A DNA stretch of 9,375 bases from H111-94 sp034436045 (GTDB lineage Bacteria > Chloroflexota > Ktedonobacteria > Ktedonobacterales > Ktedonobacteraceae), in contig DAOTVZ010000287.1 of the NCBI GenBank assembly GCA_034436045.1, positions 1-9,375 of the forward strand. Reading direction: 5' to 3'. Shown here in pieces: positions 1 through 5,658 of this stretch (the first letter of the stretch is position 1; the number at the start of each line of letters is the position of its first letter). Both the position numbers and the translations under genes were made by a program. The notes beneath the pieces are model-generated. The model had not been told where the DNA came from. It worked only from the letters and a program-made list of their open reading frames with translations, and did not search any database.

Positions 1-1412
1 GCGGAGGCAAGACGGGTACCATCCGGCGACCACGCGACGGCGATCACCGCCTTGCTGTGACCACGCAGAACCAGCAACTGCTGACCGGTGACAGCGTGCC
101 AGACCTGCACCGTCTTATCGTCCGAGGCGGAGGCCAGCCGAAAGCCATCCTGCGACCAGGCTACTGACCAGACACCCGCACTATGGCCCTTCAGGGTGTG
201 CAGAAGCCGACTCTGCCGTACATCGTATATCTGTATCGTGCCGTCCGCCGCGCCACCCGCCACCCGCGTGCTATCGGGCGACCAGCAGACGCCCTGCACA
301 TCGGCATTACGTGTAAGTAGAAGCTGGCGACGTCCGGTGGTGACTTCCCAGACCTGCATCGTTTTGTCACTCGCGCCGGAGACGATAGCCGTGCCGTCGG
401 GCGACCAGGCTACCGACCAGACGGCCTCACGATGCCCATAGAAGAAATGCTGTGCCTTCCCCGTTTCTGCTTCCCAGAGTTGCACAGTACCATCGGCGGA
501 AGCTGAAGCGATGCGTGTGCCGTCGGGCGACCAGGCCACGCTATGTAGCCAGTTGTTATGCTCTTTATATGCCAGCAAGAGGGTACCGGTACCGGAGAAT
601 GCTGGTTGCGTCACCGCCGTTAGCGCCTCGACAAAAGCCTGGACGCTCGGAAATCTGGCTTGTGGGTCTTTCTCCAACGCCTTCATGACGACCTGCTCTA
701 CTTCCGGCGGGACCGTCGGCTCCTTCGCGCTGAGCGGGGGTGGCGCGCTATAGTTATGCTGATAGCCAAGCTGGATGAAATCGCCTTGCGTGAAAGGCGG
801 CTCGCCGCACAGCCACTCATAGACGACAATGGCCAGGCTATACTGGTCGCTAAGTGGCGTAGCGTGGCCACGAAACTGCTCCGGGGCCATATAAGCCGCA
901 GTGCCACCAACATACTGCGTGGCGTAGGTGCTTTGCGCAATGATAGCAATGCCGAAATCGCTCAGCAGCAGTTCACCGCGCCGTCCCACCAGCATGTTCT
1001 CCGGCTTGATGTCGCGGTGTACCAACTTCTGACTGTGGGCATAGCTCAGCGCCTCTGCCAGTTGCCGGAGATAACTCAATATAGTTGACAGTGGAACGCG
1101 CTGCCCACGCGGGTGATGCTGGCGCAAAGAGCCATTGGGGGCATATTCCATGATCAGAAAAGGGTCGCCATCTTTGACCTCAAAGTCGAGCAGGCGCACA
1201 ATATGGGGATGGGCCAGTGTGGCAATCAACTCGGCCTCGTGCTGGAAGAGTTGTATATCGGCCCCCGTCACATGCGTCTTCAGATGTTTGATCGCAGCCT
1301 GCTGAGCGGCGATGCGCACGTGTTGCCCAAGATAAACACTGGCAAAGCCCCCCTCACCCAATAAGCGTGTAATGGTGTAATTGCCTATCTGCTGCCCAAT
1401 GAGGTCTGCCAT
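1..1412 (-). CDS. Serine/threonine protein kinase with C-terminal WD40 repeats (3' end outside window)
   Basis: Phosphorylates Ser/Thr of unknown protein targets; the WD40 part is a protein-interaction propeller. 470 codons are visible, open to the left edge. The kinase domain spans about residues 10-265 and looks catalytically complete: glycine loop GEGGFASVY (19-27), ATP lysine K42 in AAIK, helix-C glutamate E59, HRDIKPEN (132-139), DFG (152-154), APE (176-178). Four full WD40 repeats follow at about 285-326, 327-368, 369-409 and 410-451, with a fifth cut at 452-470. Each has the SVAWSPDGT...S..DGTVQLW pattern. I see no transmembrane segment between kinase and propeller, unlike many bacterial PknB-type receptors, so it is probably cytoplasmic. 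The ATG is chosen for the AGAAGGGG ribosome site (1419-1426) 6 nt upstream. The gene is divergent from mdh. Target and regulation are unknown. Confidence 0.95.
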   Translation of the reverse strand, partial: MADLIGQQIGNYTITRLLGEGGFASVYLGQHVRIAAQQAAIKHLKTHVTGADIQLFQHEAELIATLAHPHIVRLLDFEVKDGDPFLIMEYAPNGSLRQHHPRGQRVPLSTILSYLRQLAEALSYAHSQKLVHRDIKPENMLVGRRGELLLSDFGIAIIAQSTYATQYVGGTAAYMAPEQFRGHATPLSDQYSLAIVVYEWLCGEPPFTQGDFIQLGYQHNYSAPPPLSAKEPTVPPEVEQVVMKALEKDPQARFPSVQAFVEALTAVTQPAFSGTGTLLLAYKEHNNWLHSVAWSPDGTRIASASADGTVQLWEAETGKAQHFFYGHREAVWSVAWSPDGTAIVSGASDKTMQVWEVTTGRRQLLLTRNADVQGVCWSPDSTRVAGGAADGTIQIYDVRQSRLLHTLKGHSAGVWSVAWSQDGFRLASASDDKTVQVWHAVTGQQLLVLRGHSKAVIAVAWSPDGTRLAS

Positions 1413-1465
1413 ATCATGCCCCTTCTATCAGAAAAGCCAGGTTGTATTGCAGTAGAAGTGGCTTG

Positions 1466-1495
1466 ATTGTAGGGGATGCAAGGAAGGGTTGTCAA
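1466..1495 (-). promoter_or_regulatory. Sigma-70-type promoter of the kinase-WD40 gene
   Basis: On the minus strand, TTGACA (1490-1495; 6/6 to consensus) is followed by an 18-bp spacer and TACAAT (1466-1471; 5/6). It points into the kinase gene and leaves a leader of roughly 45-50 nt before the ATG. This is the best consensus promoter in the window. Confidence 0.75.
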
Positions 1496-1544
1496 GAGAG
1501 GCAGTCCAACCAGAACGAGCGTCTTTTTTGCGTGTTCGCTGCCC

Positions 1545-1574
1545 TTGCGGTTTGCGGGTTACCACGCCTACAAT
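1545..1574 (+). promoter_or_regulatory. Candidate promoter of mdh
   Basis: TTGCGG (1545-1550), an 18-bp spacer and TACAAT (1569-1574) precede mdh with a leader of about 65 nt. The -10 is good and the -35 poor (TTG only). The sigma-like gene at 7632 has a similar TTGCG/TACAATAA arrangement. An alternative TTGACG at 1591 lacks a convincing -10. Confidence 0.45.
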
Positions 1575-1628
1575 AAAAAAGGATAGGGCCTTGACGTGGG
1601 CCATCTATTTTTCAACGATGAATGATCG

Positions 1629-1634
1629 AAAGGA
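1629..1634 (+). promoter_or_regulatory. Ribosome binding site deciding the mdh start
   Basis: AAAGGA lies 11 nt before the ATG at 1646. The in-frame ATG at 1622 has no Shine-Dalgarno-like sequence, and its extra eight residues do not belong to the Rossmann fold, so 1646 is preferred. Confidence 0.6.
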
Positions 1635-1645
1635 TACATACAGAG

Positions 1646-2572
1646 ATGCGTAGCAAGATTACAGTCGTGGGGGCGGGTTTTGTCGGCAGCACCCTCGTTC
1701 AACGGCTGGCGGAACGCGACTATGCCGATGTTGTGATGTATGACATTATCCCCAACATGCCACAGGGCAAGGCGCTGGATATGTTGCAGGCCGGCCCCAT
1801 TCTCGGCTATGACTCTCAGGTGACGGGCACCAATGACTACGCTGACACGGCCAATTCAGATATTGTCGTCATTACCTCTGGTTTCCCGCGCAAACCAGGG
1901 ATGACACGCGATGACCTGGTGAAGAAGAACCAGGAGATCGTGGCGCAGGTTACGGAGCAGGTGGTCAGAACGTCGCCCAACTGCATTATTATCATGGTCA
2001 CGAATCCGCTGGATGCAATGGCACAGTTGGCTCTGCATGTCAGCAAGTTCCCACGTGAGCGCGTCATCGGCATGGCAGGCGTGCTGGATACGGCGCGCTT
2101 CCGCACCTTTATCGCGCAGGAGGTGGGTGCCTCGGTACGCGATGTGCAGGCTTATGTGCTGGGTGGTCACGGCGATACGATGGTACCACTGGCGCGCCTC
2201 TGCACCGTCGCCGGTATTCCGATCTCACAGTTGATCCCCGCCGAGCGCATCGAGCAGATTGTGCAGCGCACACGCGATGGCGGTGCGGAGATCGTGAAAC
2301 TGCTGGGCACCGGTAGCGCCTACTTTGCTCCCTCAGCTTCCGTATTGCAGATGGTTGATTCGATACTGCTCGATAAGAAGATGACGATGCCTTGCGCTGC
2401 CTATCTACAGGGCGAGTACGGCATCAACGGCCTGTTTGTCGGTGTGCCCGTCAAACTCGGCGCGAAAGGGATCGAGCAAATCGTCGAAATTGAACTGACC
2501 GACGAAGAGCGCGCGCTACTGCGGAAATCGGCAGATGCCGTGCAAGAACTGGTCAAAGTAATGGGTATCTAA
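1646..2572 (+). CDS. mdh: Malate dehydrogenase (NAD-dependent, LDH-like type)
   Basis: Interconverts malate and oxaloacetate with NAD in the cytoplasm (TCA cycle). The 308-residue product matches the usual length of LDH-like bacterial MDHs. Numbering from the ATG at 1646, visible features are: NAD-binding GAGFVG (9-14); acidic D33 ending beta-2 in VVMYD, which favours NAD over NADP; active-site loop RKPGMTRDDL (82-91) with substrate arginines R82 and R88, where arginine instead of glutamine marks malate rather than lactate specificity; VTNPLD (118-123); LDTARFR with D148 and R151; and catalytic H175 in GGHGDTMVP. An in-frame ATG at 1622 would add eight residues but has no ribosome site. The gene is monocistronic as far as visible: the next plus-strand gene is more than 3 kb away. 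It is divergent from the kinase, with a candidate promoter at 1545-1574. Confidence 0.96.
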   Translation: MRSKITVVGAGFVGSTLVQRLAERDYADVVMYDIIPNMPQGKALDMLQAGPILGYDSQVTGTNDYADTANSDIVVITSGFPRKPGMTRDDLVKKNQEIVAQVTEQVVRTSPNCIIIMVTNPLDAMAQLALHVSKFPRERVIGMAGVLDTARFRTFIAQEVGASVRDVQAYVLGGHGDTMVPLARLCTVAGIPISQLIPAERIEQIVQRTRDGGAEIVKLLGTGSAYFAPSASVLQMVDSILLDKKMTMPCAAYLQGEYGINGLFVGVPVKLGAKGIEQIVEIELTDEERALLRKSADAVQELVKVMGI

Positions 2573-2601
2573 AATCGTAACAGCGTCTTTCACGAGATGA
2601 G

Positions 2602-2633
2602 CAGGCAAGGAATGATTGGTTATTCCTCGCCTG
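2602..2633. repeat. Hairpin downstream of mdh (12-bp stem, one mismatch, 8-nt loop)
   Basis: The arm CAGGCAAGGAAT (2602-2613) pairs with 2622-2633 except for one A/C mismatch. It begins 30 nt after the mdh stop. No T-run follows on either strand, so it is not a classical intrinsic terminator, but it may protect or end the mdh transcript. It overlaps the stop codon of the start-less frame at 2620-2796 on the minus strand. Confidence 0.55.
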
Positions 2634-2699
2634 TGACTTGAATCGTGATAGCAGAAGATTGCCGATTCTGATCGGTAACTCTCACGATAACAATGCCGC

Positions 2700-2749
2700 C
2701 CTGGAAGGGATAAGCCGTCAATCGCTTCCAGGACGGTGTTTCGTCCTGG
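2700..2749. repeat. Two mutually exclusive 8-bp hairpins
   Basis: CCTGGAAG (2700-2707) is the perfect complement of CTTCCAGG (2725-2732). CCAGGACG (2728-2735) is the perfect complement of CGTCCTGG (2742-2749) with a 6-nt loop. The two stems share bases 2728-2732, so only one can form at a time. This is the geometry of a conformational switch, though no function is shown. Confidence 0.45.
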
Positions 2750-2755
2750 CCCCAC

Positions 2756-2789
2756 GCATACTGGCTCAGCGGAAATGACGCCAGTATGC
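2756..2789. repeat. Perfect 10-bp inverted repeat
   Basis: GCATACTGGC (2756-2765) and GCCAGTATGC (2780-2789) are perfectly complementary around a 14-nt loop, just beyond the stop of the double-glycine peptide gene. It could be a 3' stabilising hairpin of that transcript or a protein-binding dyad. No T-run follows, so it is not a standard terminator. Confidence 0.6.
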
Positions 2790-2808
2790 ATAAGCTTTAC
2801 CGCAACGA

Positions 2809-2967
2809 CTACCAGTAGAACGGCAAACCGAAGAATGGCAAACCGAAGAACGGGTAGGCACCCAGGAATGGGTAGGCACCGAAGAAGGGAAATTCGCCAC
2901 CAACCACGCGAGACAATTCTTCGTCTGCCAATTCAACGCTCACAGATGGAATGTCGATAAAGCTCAC
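2809..2967 (-). CDS. Double-glycine leader peptide precursor with a PFFGAY/PFFGL repeat core
   Basis: A 52-residue putative secreted-peptide (bacteriocin/RiPP-type) precursor. Residues 1-24 form a leader ending LADEELSRVVGG. It matches the double-glycine consensus at L-12, E-8, L-7, V-4, G-2 and G-1, the signal cut by C39-peptidase ABC exporters. The 28-residue core is E-F followed by PFFGAY, PFLGAY, PFFGL, PFFGL and PFYW: nine Phe, five Pro, four Gly, three Tyr, three Leu, two Ala, one Trp, one Glu. It has no Cys, Ser, Thr, Lys, Arg or His, which rules out lanthionine, thioether or azole chemistry. The GTG start is chosen because GAAAGGAGA lies 10 nt upstream; an in-frame ATG at 2997 would put that site inside the gene and lacks one of its own. 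It has its own promoter and follows rsmI on the same strand. No exporter or modifying enzyme is in the window. Function is unknown. Confidence 0.8.
   Translation of the reverse strand: MSFIDIPSVSVELADEELSRVVGGEFPFFGAYPFLGAYPFFGLPFFGLPFYW
2812..2889 (-). repeat. Tandem repeats encoding the peptide core
   Basis: The core coding region is made of two 18-nt units (2872-2889 and 2854-2871; PFFGAY and PFLGAY), two 15-nt units (2839-2853 and 2824-2838; both PFFGL) and a final 12-nt partial unit (2812-2823; PFYW). Unit copies differ mainly by the third base of the proline codon, so they probably arose by duplication and can expand or contract by slippage without breaking the frame. Confidence 0.8.
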
Positions 2968-2976
2968 AGTCGCAAT

Positions 2977-2985
2977 TCTCCTTTC
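2977..2985 (-). promoter_or_regulatory. Ribosome binding site deciding the GTG start of the peptide gene
   Basis: GAAAGGAGA on the minus strand contains AGGAG 10 nt before the GTG at 2967. It favours the 52-residue product with a 24-residue leader over the 62-residue product from ATG 2997. Confidence 0.7.
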
Positions 2986-3021
2986 TAAACTGGTCAACTT
3001 TTACTGTGTTCCACACATATA

Positions 3022-3051
3022 GAACAGAGTATTTAGCTCTTATCTCTGTTC
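3022..3051. promoter_or_regulatory. Dyad at the peptide-gene transcription start (candidate operator or leader hairpin)
   Basis: GAACAGAG (3022-3029) and CTCTGTTC (3044-3051) form a perfect 8-bp inverted repeat around 14 nt. The outer arm begins about 9 bp downstream of the -10 box, at the expected start site. A third half-site, TGTTC, lies at 3007-3011. The position suits a repressor operator or a 5' leader hairpin; the spacing does not match a standard LexA box. Confidence 0.5.
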
Positions 3052-3059
3052 CAAGAGAG

Positions 3060-3088
3060 ACTATACCCTAAAAACTATTAAAAATCAA
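3060..3088 (-). promoter_or_regulatory. Promoter of the double-glycine peptide gene
   Basis: On the minus strand TTGATT (3083-3088; 4/6), an ideal 17-bp spacer and TATAGT (3060-3065; 5/6) lie in AT-rich DNA. They leave a leader of about 85 nt before the GTG. The peptide gene can therefore be transcribed independently of rsmI. Confidence 0.65.
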
Positions 3089-3183
3089 GCTGAACATACA
3101 AAATCTCTAAACTAGCAACCTACATTTACTAGAAAAAGCGGCTCGATTGTTAGATAAATTAAGCAGGTAGGTATCTGAGCACC

Positions 3184-3852
3184 CTATTGTTCGGCCCCGG
3201 CGATGACGATGATATATTCGCCTCTGGGTGTACTTTGAGAGATGGTAGTCAGAAGCGAGGAGAGGGTGCCGCGCTCGACCTTTTCAAACAGCTTGGTCAG
3301 GTCATTGGCAATGGCGGCGGGGCGGTCGCCGTAGACAGCCAGAGCATCGCGCAAGAAGCCTTCGAGGCGATAAGGGCTTTCATAGAAGATGAGGGTATGG
3401 GGGGAGTTTTTATCGATCTCCATGAATTTGCGCCGTCCTACCGTCTTACGCGGTGGGAAGCCGCGAAAGGTGAAACTATGCACGGGCAAACCGGAGAGAA
3501 CCAGGGCCATGATGAGCGCAGTGGGGCCAGGAATCAGCGTAACCGGAATCTGGGCCTGGATGGCGCGACGCACCAGCGTGAAACCGGGGTCGGAAATGCC
3601 GGGCGTGCCAGCATTGGTAACGACCGCCACCGAGAGGCCCTGGCGCAGCATCTGCTCAATACGCTCGCCAGCCTGCTGCTCGTTATGTTCGTGAAAAGCT
3701 ATCTGTGGCTTCTGAATATCGAAATGCTTTAAAAGTAGACCAGTCTTTCTCGTATCTTCGCTGGCGATAATATCTACCTGGCGCAGCGTTTCCAGTGCGC
3801 GCAGAGTAATATCGCCCAGATTTCCAATCGGGGTAGCAACCAGGTAGAGCAT
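3184..3852 (-). CDS. rsmI: 16S rRNA (cytidine-1402-2'-O)-methyltransferase RsmI, short form
   Basis: Uses S-adenosylmethionine to methylate the 2'-hydroxyl of C1402 in the 16S rRNA decoding centre. The 222-residue product is a tetrapyrrole-methylase-fold protein with the RsmI signature throughout: LYLVATPIGNLGDITLRAL near the N-terminus, ASEDTRKTGLLL, FHEHNE, AGTPGISDPG, IPGPTA, FRGFPPRK, LIFYESPYRL and the final GEYIIVIAG strand. Two things are odd. The family motif VSDAGTP reads VTNAGTP (Asp to Asn), and the usual RELTK reads NDLTK. The protein also ends right after the catalytic fold, about 50-70 residues shorter than typical members such as the 286-residue E. coli protein, so the C-terminal extension is missing. 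The start is set by GGAAGGAA just upstream. It follows the ligase by 15 nt on the same strand, so they likely form an operon. Confidence 0.9.
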   Translation of the reverse strand: MLYLVATPIGNLGDITLRALETLRQVDIIASEDTRKTGLLLKHFDIQKPQIAFHEHNEQQAGERIEQMLRQGLSVAVVTNAGTPGISDPGFTLVRRAIQAQIPVTLIPGPTALIMALVLSGLPVHSFTFRGFPPRKTVGRRKFMEIDKNSPHTLIFYESPYRLEGFLRDALAVYGDRPAAIANDLTKLFEKVERGTLSSLLTTISQSTPRGEYIIVIAGAEQ

Positions 3853-3867
3853 ATGTTTCCTTCCATA

Positions 3868-5430
3868 CTAGCGCGTTCTGGCCTGAAGCGCGGGCAGGCG
3901 TTCCTGCACCTCCGGTTTCTTGACCTTGAGTGTGTGGGTGCGGGGAAAATCCTCATCGGGCCAGACCGTAAAGCTGCGAATCTGCTGGTGCGGGGCCAGT
4001 TGCCGATTCGCTTGCTGCACAACCGTCCTGGCGCGGGCCGGGTCTTGCAGGATCAAAACTGCATGAACCTCCTGCCCCTGATCTTTAGTCGGCAGTCCCA
4101 GCACGACGGCGGATTTGACGCCTTCAATAGTCGCCAGCACATTTTCTACGTCTTCTGCATAGACATTAAACCCATTGGGCAAAACGATCATATTTTTTTT
4201 GCGGCCCTTGATATGTAAATCGCCGTGCCGGTCGAAATAGCCGAGATCGCCCGTGTGGTACCAGCCGTCTTTGAACGCCTCCTCGGTGGCTTTCGCATTC
4301 TTCCAATAGCCGAGCGCCACGTTTGGCCCGCGCACCAGAATTTCGCCATCTTCGGCAATCCTGACGCTCACGCCCGGCAGCGGCTTGCCGACGGAGTCGA
4401 AGTGATGCTCGTGCGGGCGATTGACGCTGACGACGGGCGAGCATTCGGTAGTACCATAGCCCTGCATGACGCGAAAACCCATCTCCTCCCAGCGGCGCGC
4501 CAGTTCCGGCGGCAAGTAGGCTCCCCCGCTCACAAAGAAGCGGAAGTGGCCCCCGAAACGTCGATGCACCGGCAAGAAGAGATAACGACGTAGCGGGAAA
4601 GGCAACCACGCTGCGATTCGATGCAACAAGGCCCATTGTCGTTCGCGGCCCTGGCGACGCACTTCGCGTTCGATACTATGCATGAAGAGTTGTAACGCCT
4701 GCGGCACCAGCACCATACAGGTTATACGCTGGCTGACGAAAAGCTTCAGGAGAGTCTCAGGCACCAGCGAACGAGCATAGACAAGGCTTGCGCCTTTGCA
4801 GATGATGGCTATTTCAATAGTCAATTCAAACATGTGCGATAATGGCAGAATAGACAAGGCGCGATCTTGACGATGAATAGGAACAACTTTAAGCGCTGCC
4901 AGAGCATTAGAGGCAATATTGTTATGACTCAGCATGACACCCTTTGGCGTGCCGGTTGTGCCCGAAGTAAAGACGATTTGTGCCAGATCATGCTCGGTTA
5001 TTTCTGGTAGCGCAGCCTGATCGAGTTCCTCCATTGGCAATGCATCGATATCAATGAACGGAAGTGAGGTGCGCCGGAGTGTTTGATATTGCTTGCGTGT
5101 CGTCACGATGAATTTAATGTCAGTCTGGGCCATAATGCGCTCAATAAAGTCCTCTCGACTATTGACATCCAGTGGCACCACGACCATGCCCAGTTGCAAA
5201 GCCGCGAAGTAAGCCACGAGCCAGTCAATGCGACTACCACTCCAGATCATCAATTGCATTCCCTTTGTGACCCGCTGTCGCTGCAGGAAGCCGGCGAACC
5301 CATGAATGCGTTCCTGAAATGCTTGATACGTGAGAGTCGAGAATGCATCATCCCCAATCGGCTCAATCAACGCCACCTGTGTACCAAATTGTTCTACTGT
5401 GTGTCTGAGAACTTGCAATAACGTCGGCAT
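3868..5430 (-). CDS. AMP-dependent acyl-CoA synthetase/ligase (probably fatty acid)
   Basis: An ANL-superfamily enzyme that activates a carboxylic acid with ATP to an acyl-adenylate and then, most likely, to an acyl-CoA in the cytoplasm. The 520-residue product has the phosphate loop TSGTTGTPKG (155-164), the A5 motif GYGTTEC (324-330), YHTGDLG with the ribose-binding D395, the hinge region KGRKKNMIVLPNGFNVYAEDVE (in 408-429), and the C-terminal catalytic lysine, probably K502 in THTLKVKK. The last motif is slightly degenerate: leucine replaces the usual glycine before the lysine. There is no carrier-protein or acyltransferase domain. Motif spacing and length suit a compact long- or medium-chain fatty acyl-CoA ligase, but the substrate cannot be read from sequence. 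An in-frame ATG at 5526 would lie upstream of the promoter; the ATG at 5430 has AGGAGG 5 nt away. It is the first gene of a likely operon with rsmI. Confidence 0.9.
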   Translation of the reverse strand: MPTLLQVLRHTVEQFGTQVALIEPIGDDAFSTLTYQAFQERIHGFAGFLQRQRVTKGMQLMIWSGSRIDWLVAYFAALQLGMVVVPLDVNSREDFIERIMAQTDIKFIVTTRKQYQTLRRTSLPFIDIDALPMEELDQAALPEITEHDLAQIVFTSGTTGTPKGVMLSHNNIASNALAALKVVPIHRQDRALSILPLSHMFELTIEIAIICKGASLVYARSLVPETLLKLFVSQRITCMVLVPQALQLFMHSIEREVRRQGRERQWALLHRIAAWLPFPLRRYLFLPVHRRFGGHFRFFVSGGAYLPPELARRWEEMGFRVMQGYGTTECSPVVSVNRPHEHHFDSVGKPLPGVSVRIAEDGEILVRGPNVALGYWKNAKATEEAFKDGWYHTGDLGYFDRHGDLHIKGRKKNMIVLPNGFNVYAEDVENVLATIEGVKSAVVLGLPTKDQGQEVHAVLILQDPARARTVVQQANRQLAPHQQIRSFTVWPDEDFPRTHTLKVKKPEVQERLPALQARTR

Positions 5431-5435
5431 ATGGC

Positions 5436-5441
5436 CCTCCT
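5436..5441 (-). promoter_or_regulatory. Ribosome binding site deciding the ligase start
   Basis: A perfect AGGAGG on the minus strand, 5 nt from the ATG at 5430. This fixes the start and trims 32 codons from the longest open frame. Confidence 0.85.
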
Positions 5442-5481
5442 GTAGACCCTTCAGTGGGTGGAGACGGTCAGTACGAGAATA

Positions 5482-5510
5482 AGTATAGTGCAAGAACAGT
5501 GATCTGACCA
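5482..5510 (-). promoter_or_regulatory. Promoter of the ligase-rsmI operon
   Basis: TGGTCA (5505-5510; 4/6), 17-bp spacer, TATACT (5482-5487; 5/6) on the minus strand. The predicted start lies about 45 nt before the ATG at 5430, which fits the chosen start codon. Confidence 0.6.
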
Positions 5511-5565
5511 GAGGGTGCCCCGCCATCCCCTACCGGTAACTACGCCCTGCGGGATAGTGCATCGA

Positions 5566-5594
5566 CTGAGACAACTTTCGTATCGGTTCATAAT
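5566..5594 (+). promoter_or_regulatory. Weak candidate plus-strand promoter upstream of the orphan terminator
   Basis: CTGAGA (5566-5571; 4/6), 17-bp spacer, CATAAT (5589-5594; 5/6). If used, it would give a transcript of only about 58 nt ending at the hairpin at 5623-5658. Matches this good occur by chance in AT-rich DNA. Confidence 0.25.
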
Positions 5595-5622
5595 AGCGAT
5601 AGTTGCATAACTACCTTCTACT

Positions 5623-5658
5623 AAAAGAGGACGTATACTCTTATACGTCCTCTTTTTT
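5623..5658. terminator. Perfect intrinsic terminator hairpin, bidirectional, with no visible gene
   Basis: The arm 5623-5637 (AAAAGAGGACGTATA) and arm 5642-5656 are perfectly complementary over 15 bp around a CTCT loop. A T-run at 5653-5658 on the plus strand and the A-run at 5623-5626 allow termination in either direction. The ligase lies on the far side of it, transcribed away, and no plus-strand gene precedes it, so the transcript it ends is unknown. It may simply insulate the divergent ligase and regulator units. Confidence 0.85.

Larger units (their letters stand above)
2620..2796 (-). pseudogene. Start-less 58-codon open frame, possible gene remnant
   Basis: I do not recognise this. 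On the minus strand, in the same frame as the upstream peptide gene but two stop codons after it, 58 codons are open and end in TAA at 2620-2622. The translation is unusually protein-like: WGQDETPSWKRL, then TAYPFQGG, then the alternating beta-strand pattern IVIVRVTDQN..SSAITIQVTGEE, as at the end of an Ig-like or other beta-sandwich domain. There is no ATG or GTG with a ribosome site; the only candidate is a TTG at about residue 26 with a site too close to it. It may be the tail of a decayed gene, a frameshifted gene joined to the overlapping ATG frame at 2791, or chance. The same bases form several strong hairpins. Confidence 0.3.

Noticed and set aside
2602..2633. Intrinsic terminator of mdh
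   Set aside because: The stem is good, but no T-run follows on either strand, so it was listed only as a hairpin.
2516..2791. 91-codon minus-strand frame with an ATG at 2791
   Set aside because: It has no good ribosome site, overlaps the 3' end of mdh by more than 50 nt, and its second half has an implausible composition. It may matter only as the possible front part of a frameshifted gene with the 2620-2796 frame.
2736..2960. 74-codon plus-strand frame opposite the peptide gene
   Set aside because: Very Arg/Thr-rich translation caused by the opposite strand's repeats; no ribosome site.
3022..3051. LexA box upstream of the peptide gene
   Set aside because: GAAC and GTTC half-sites are present, but the gap between them is far longer than the 4-nt gap of known LexA operators.
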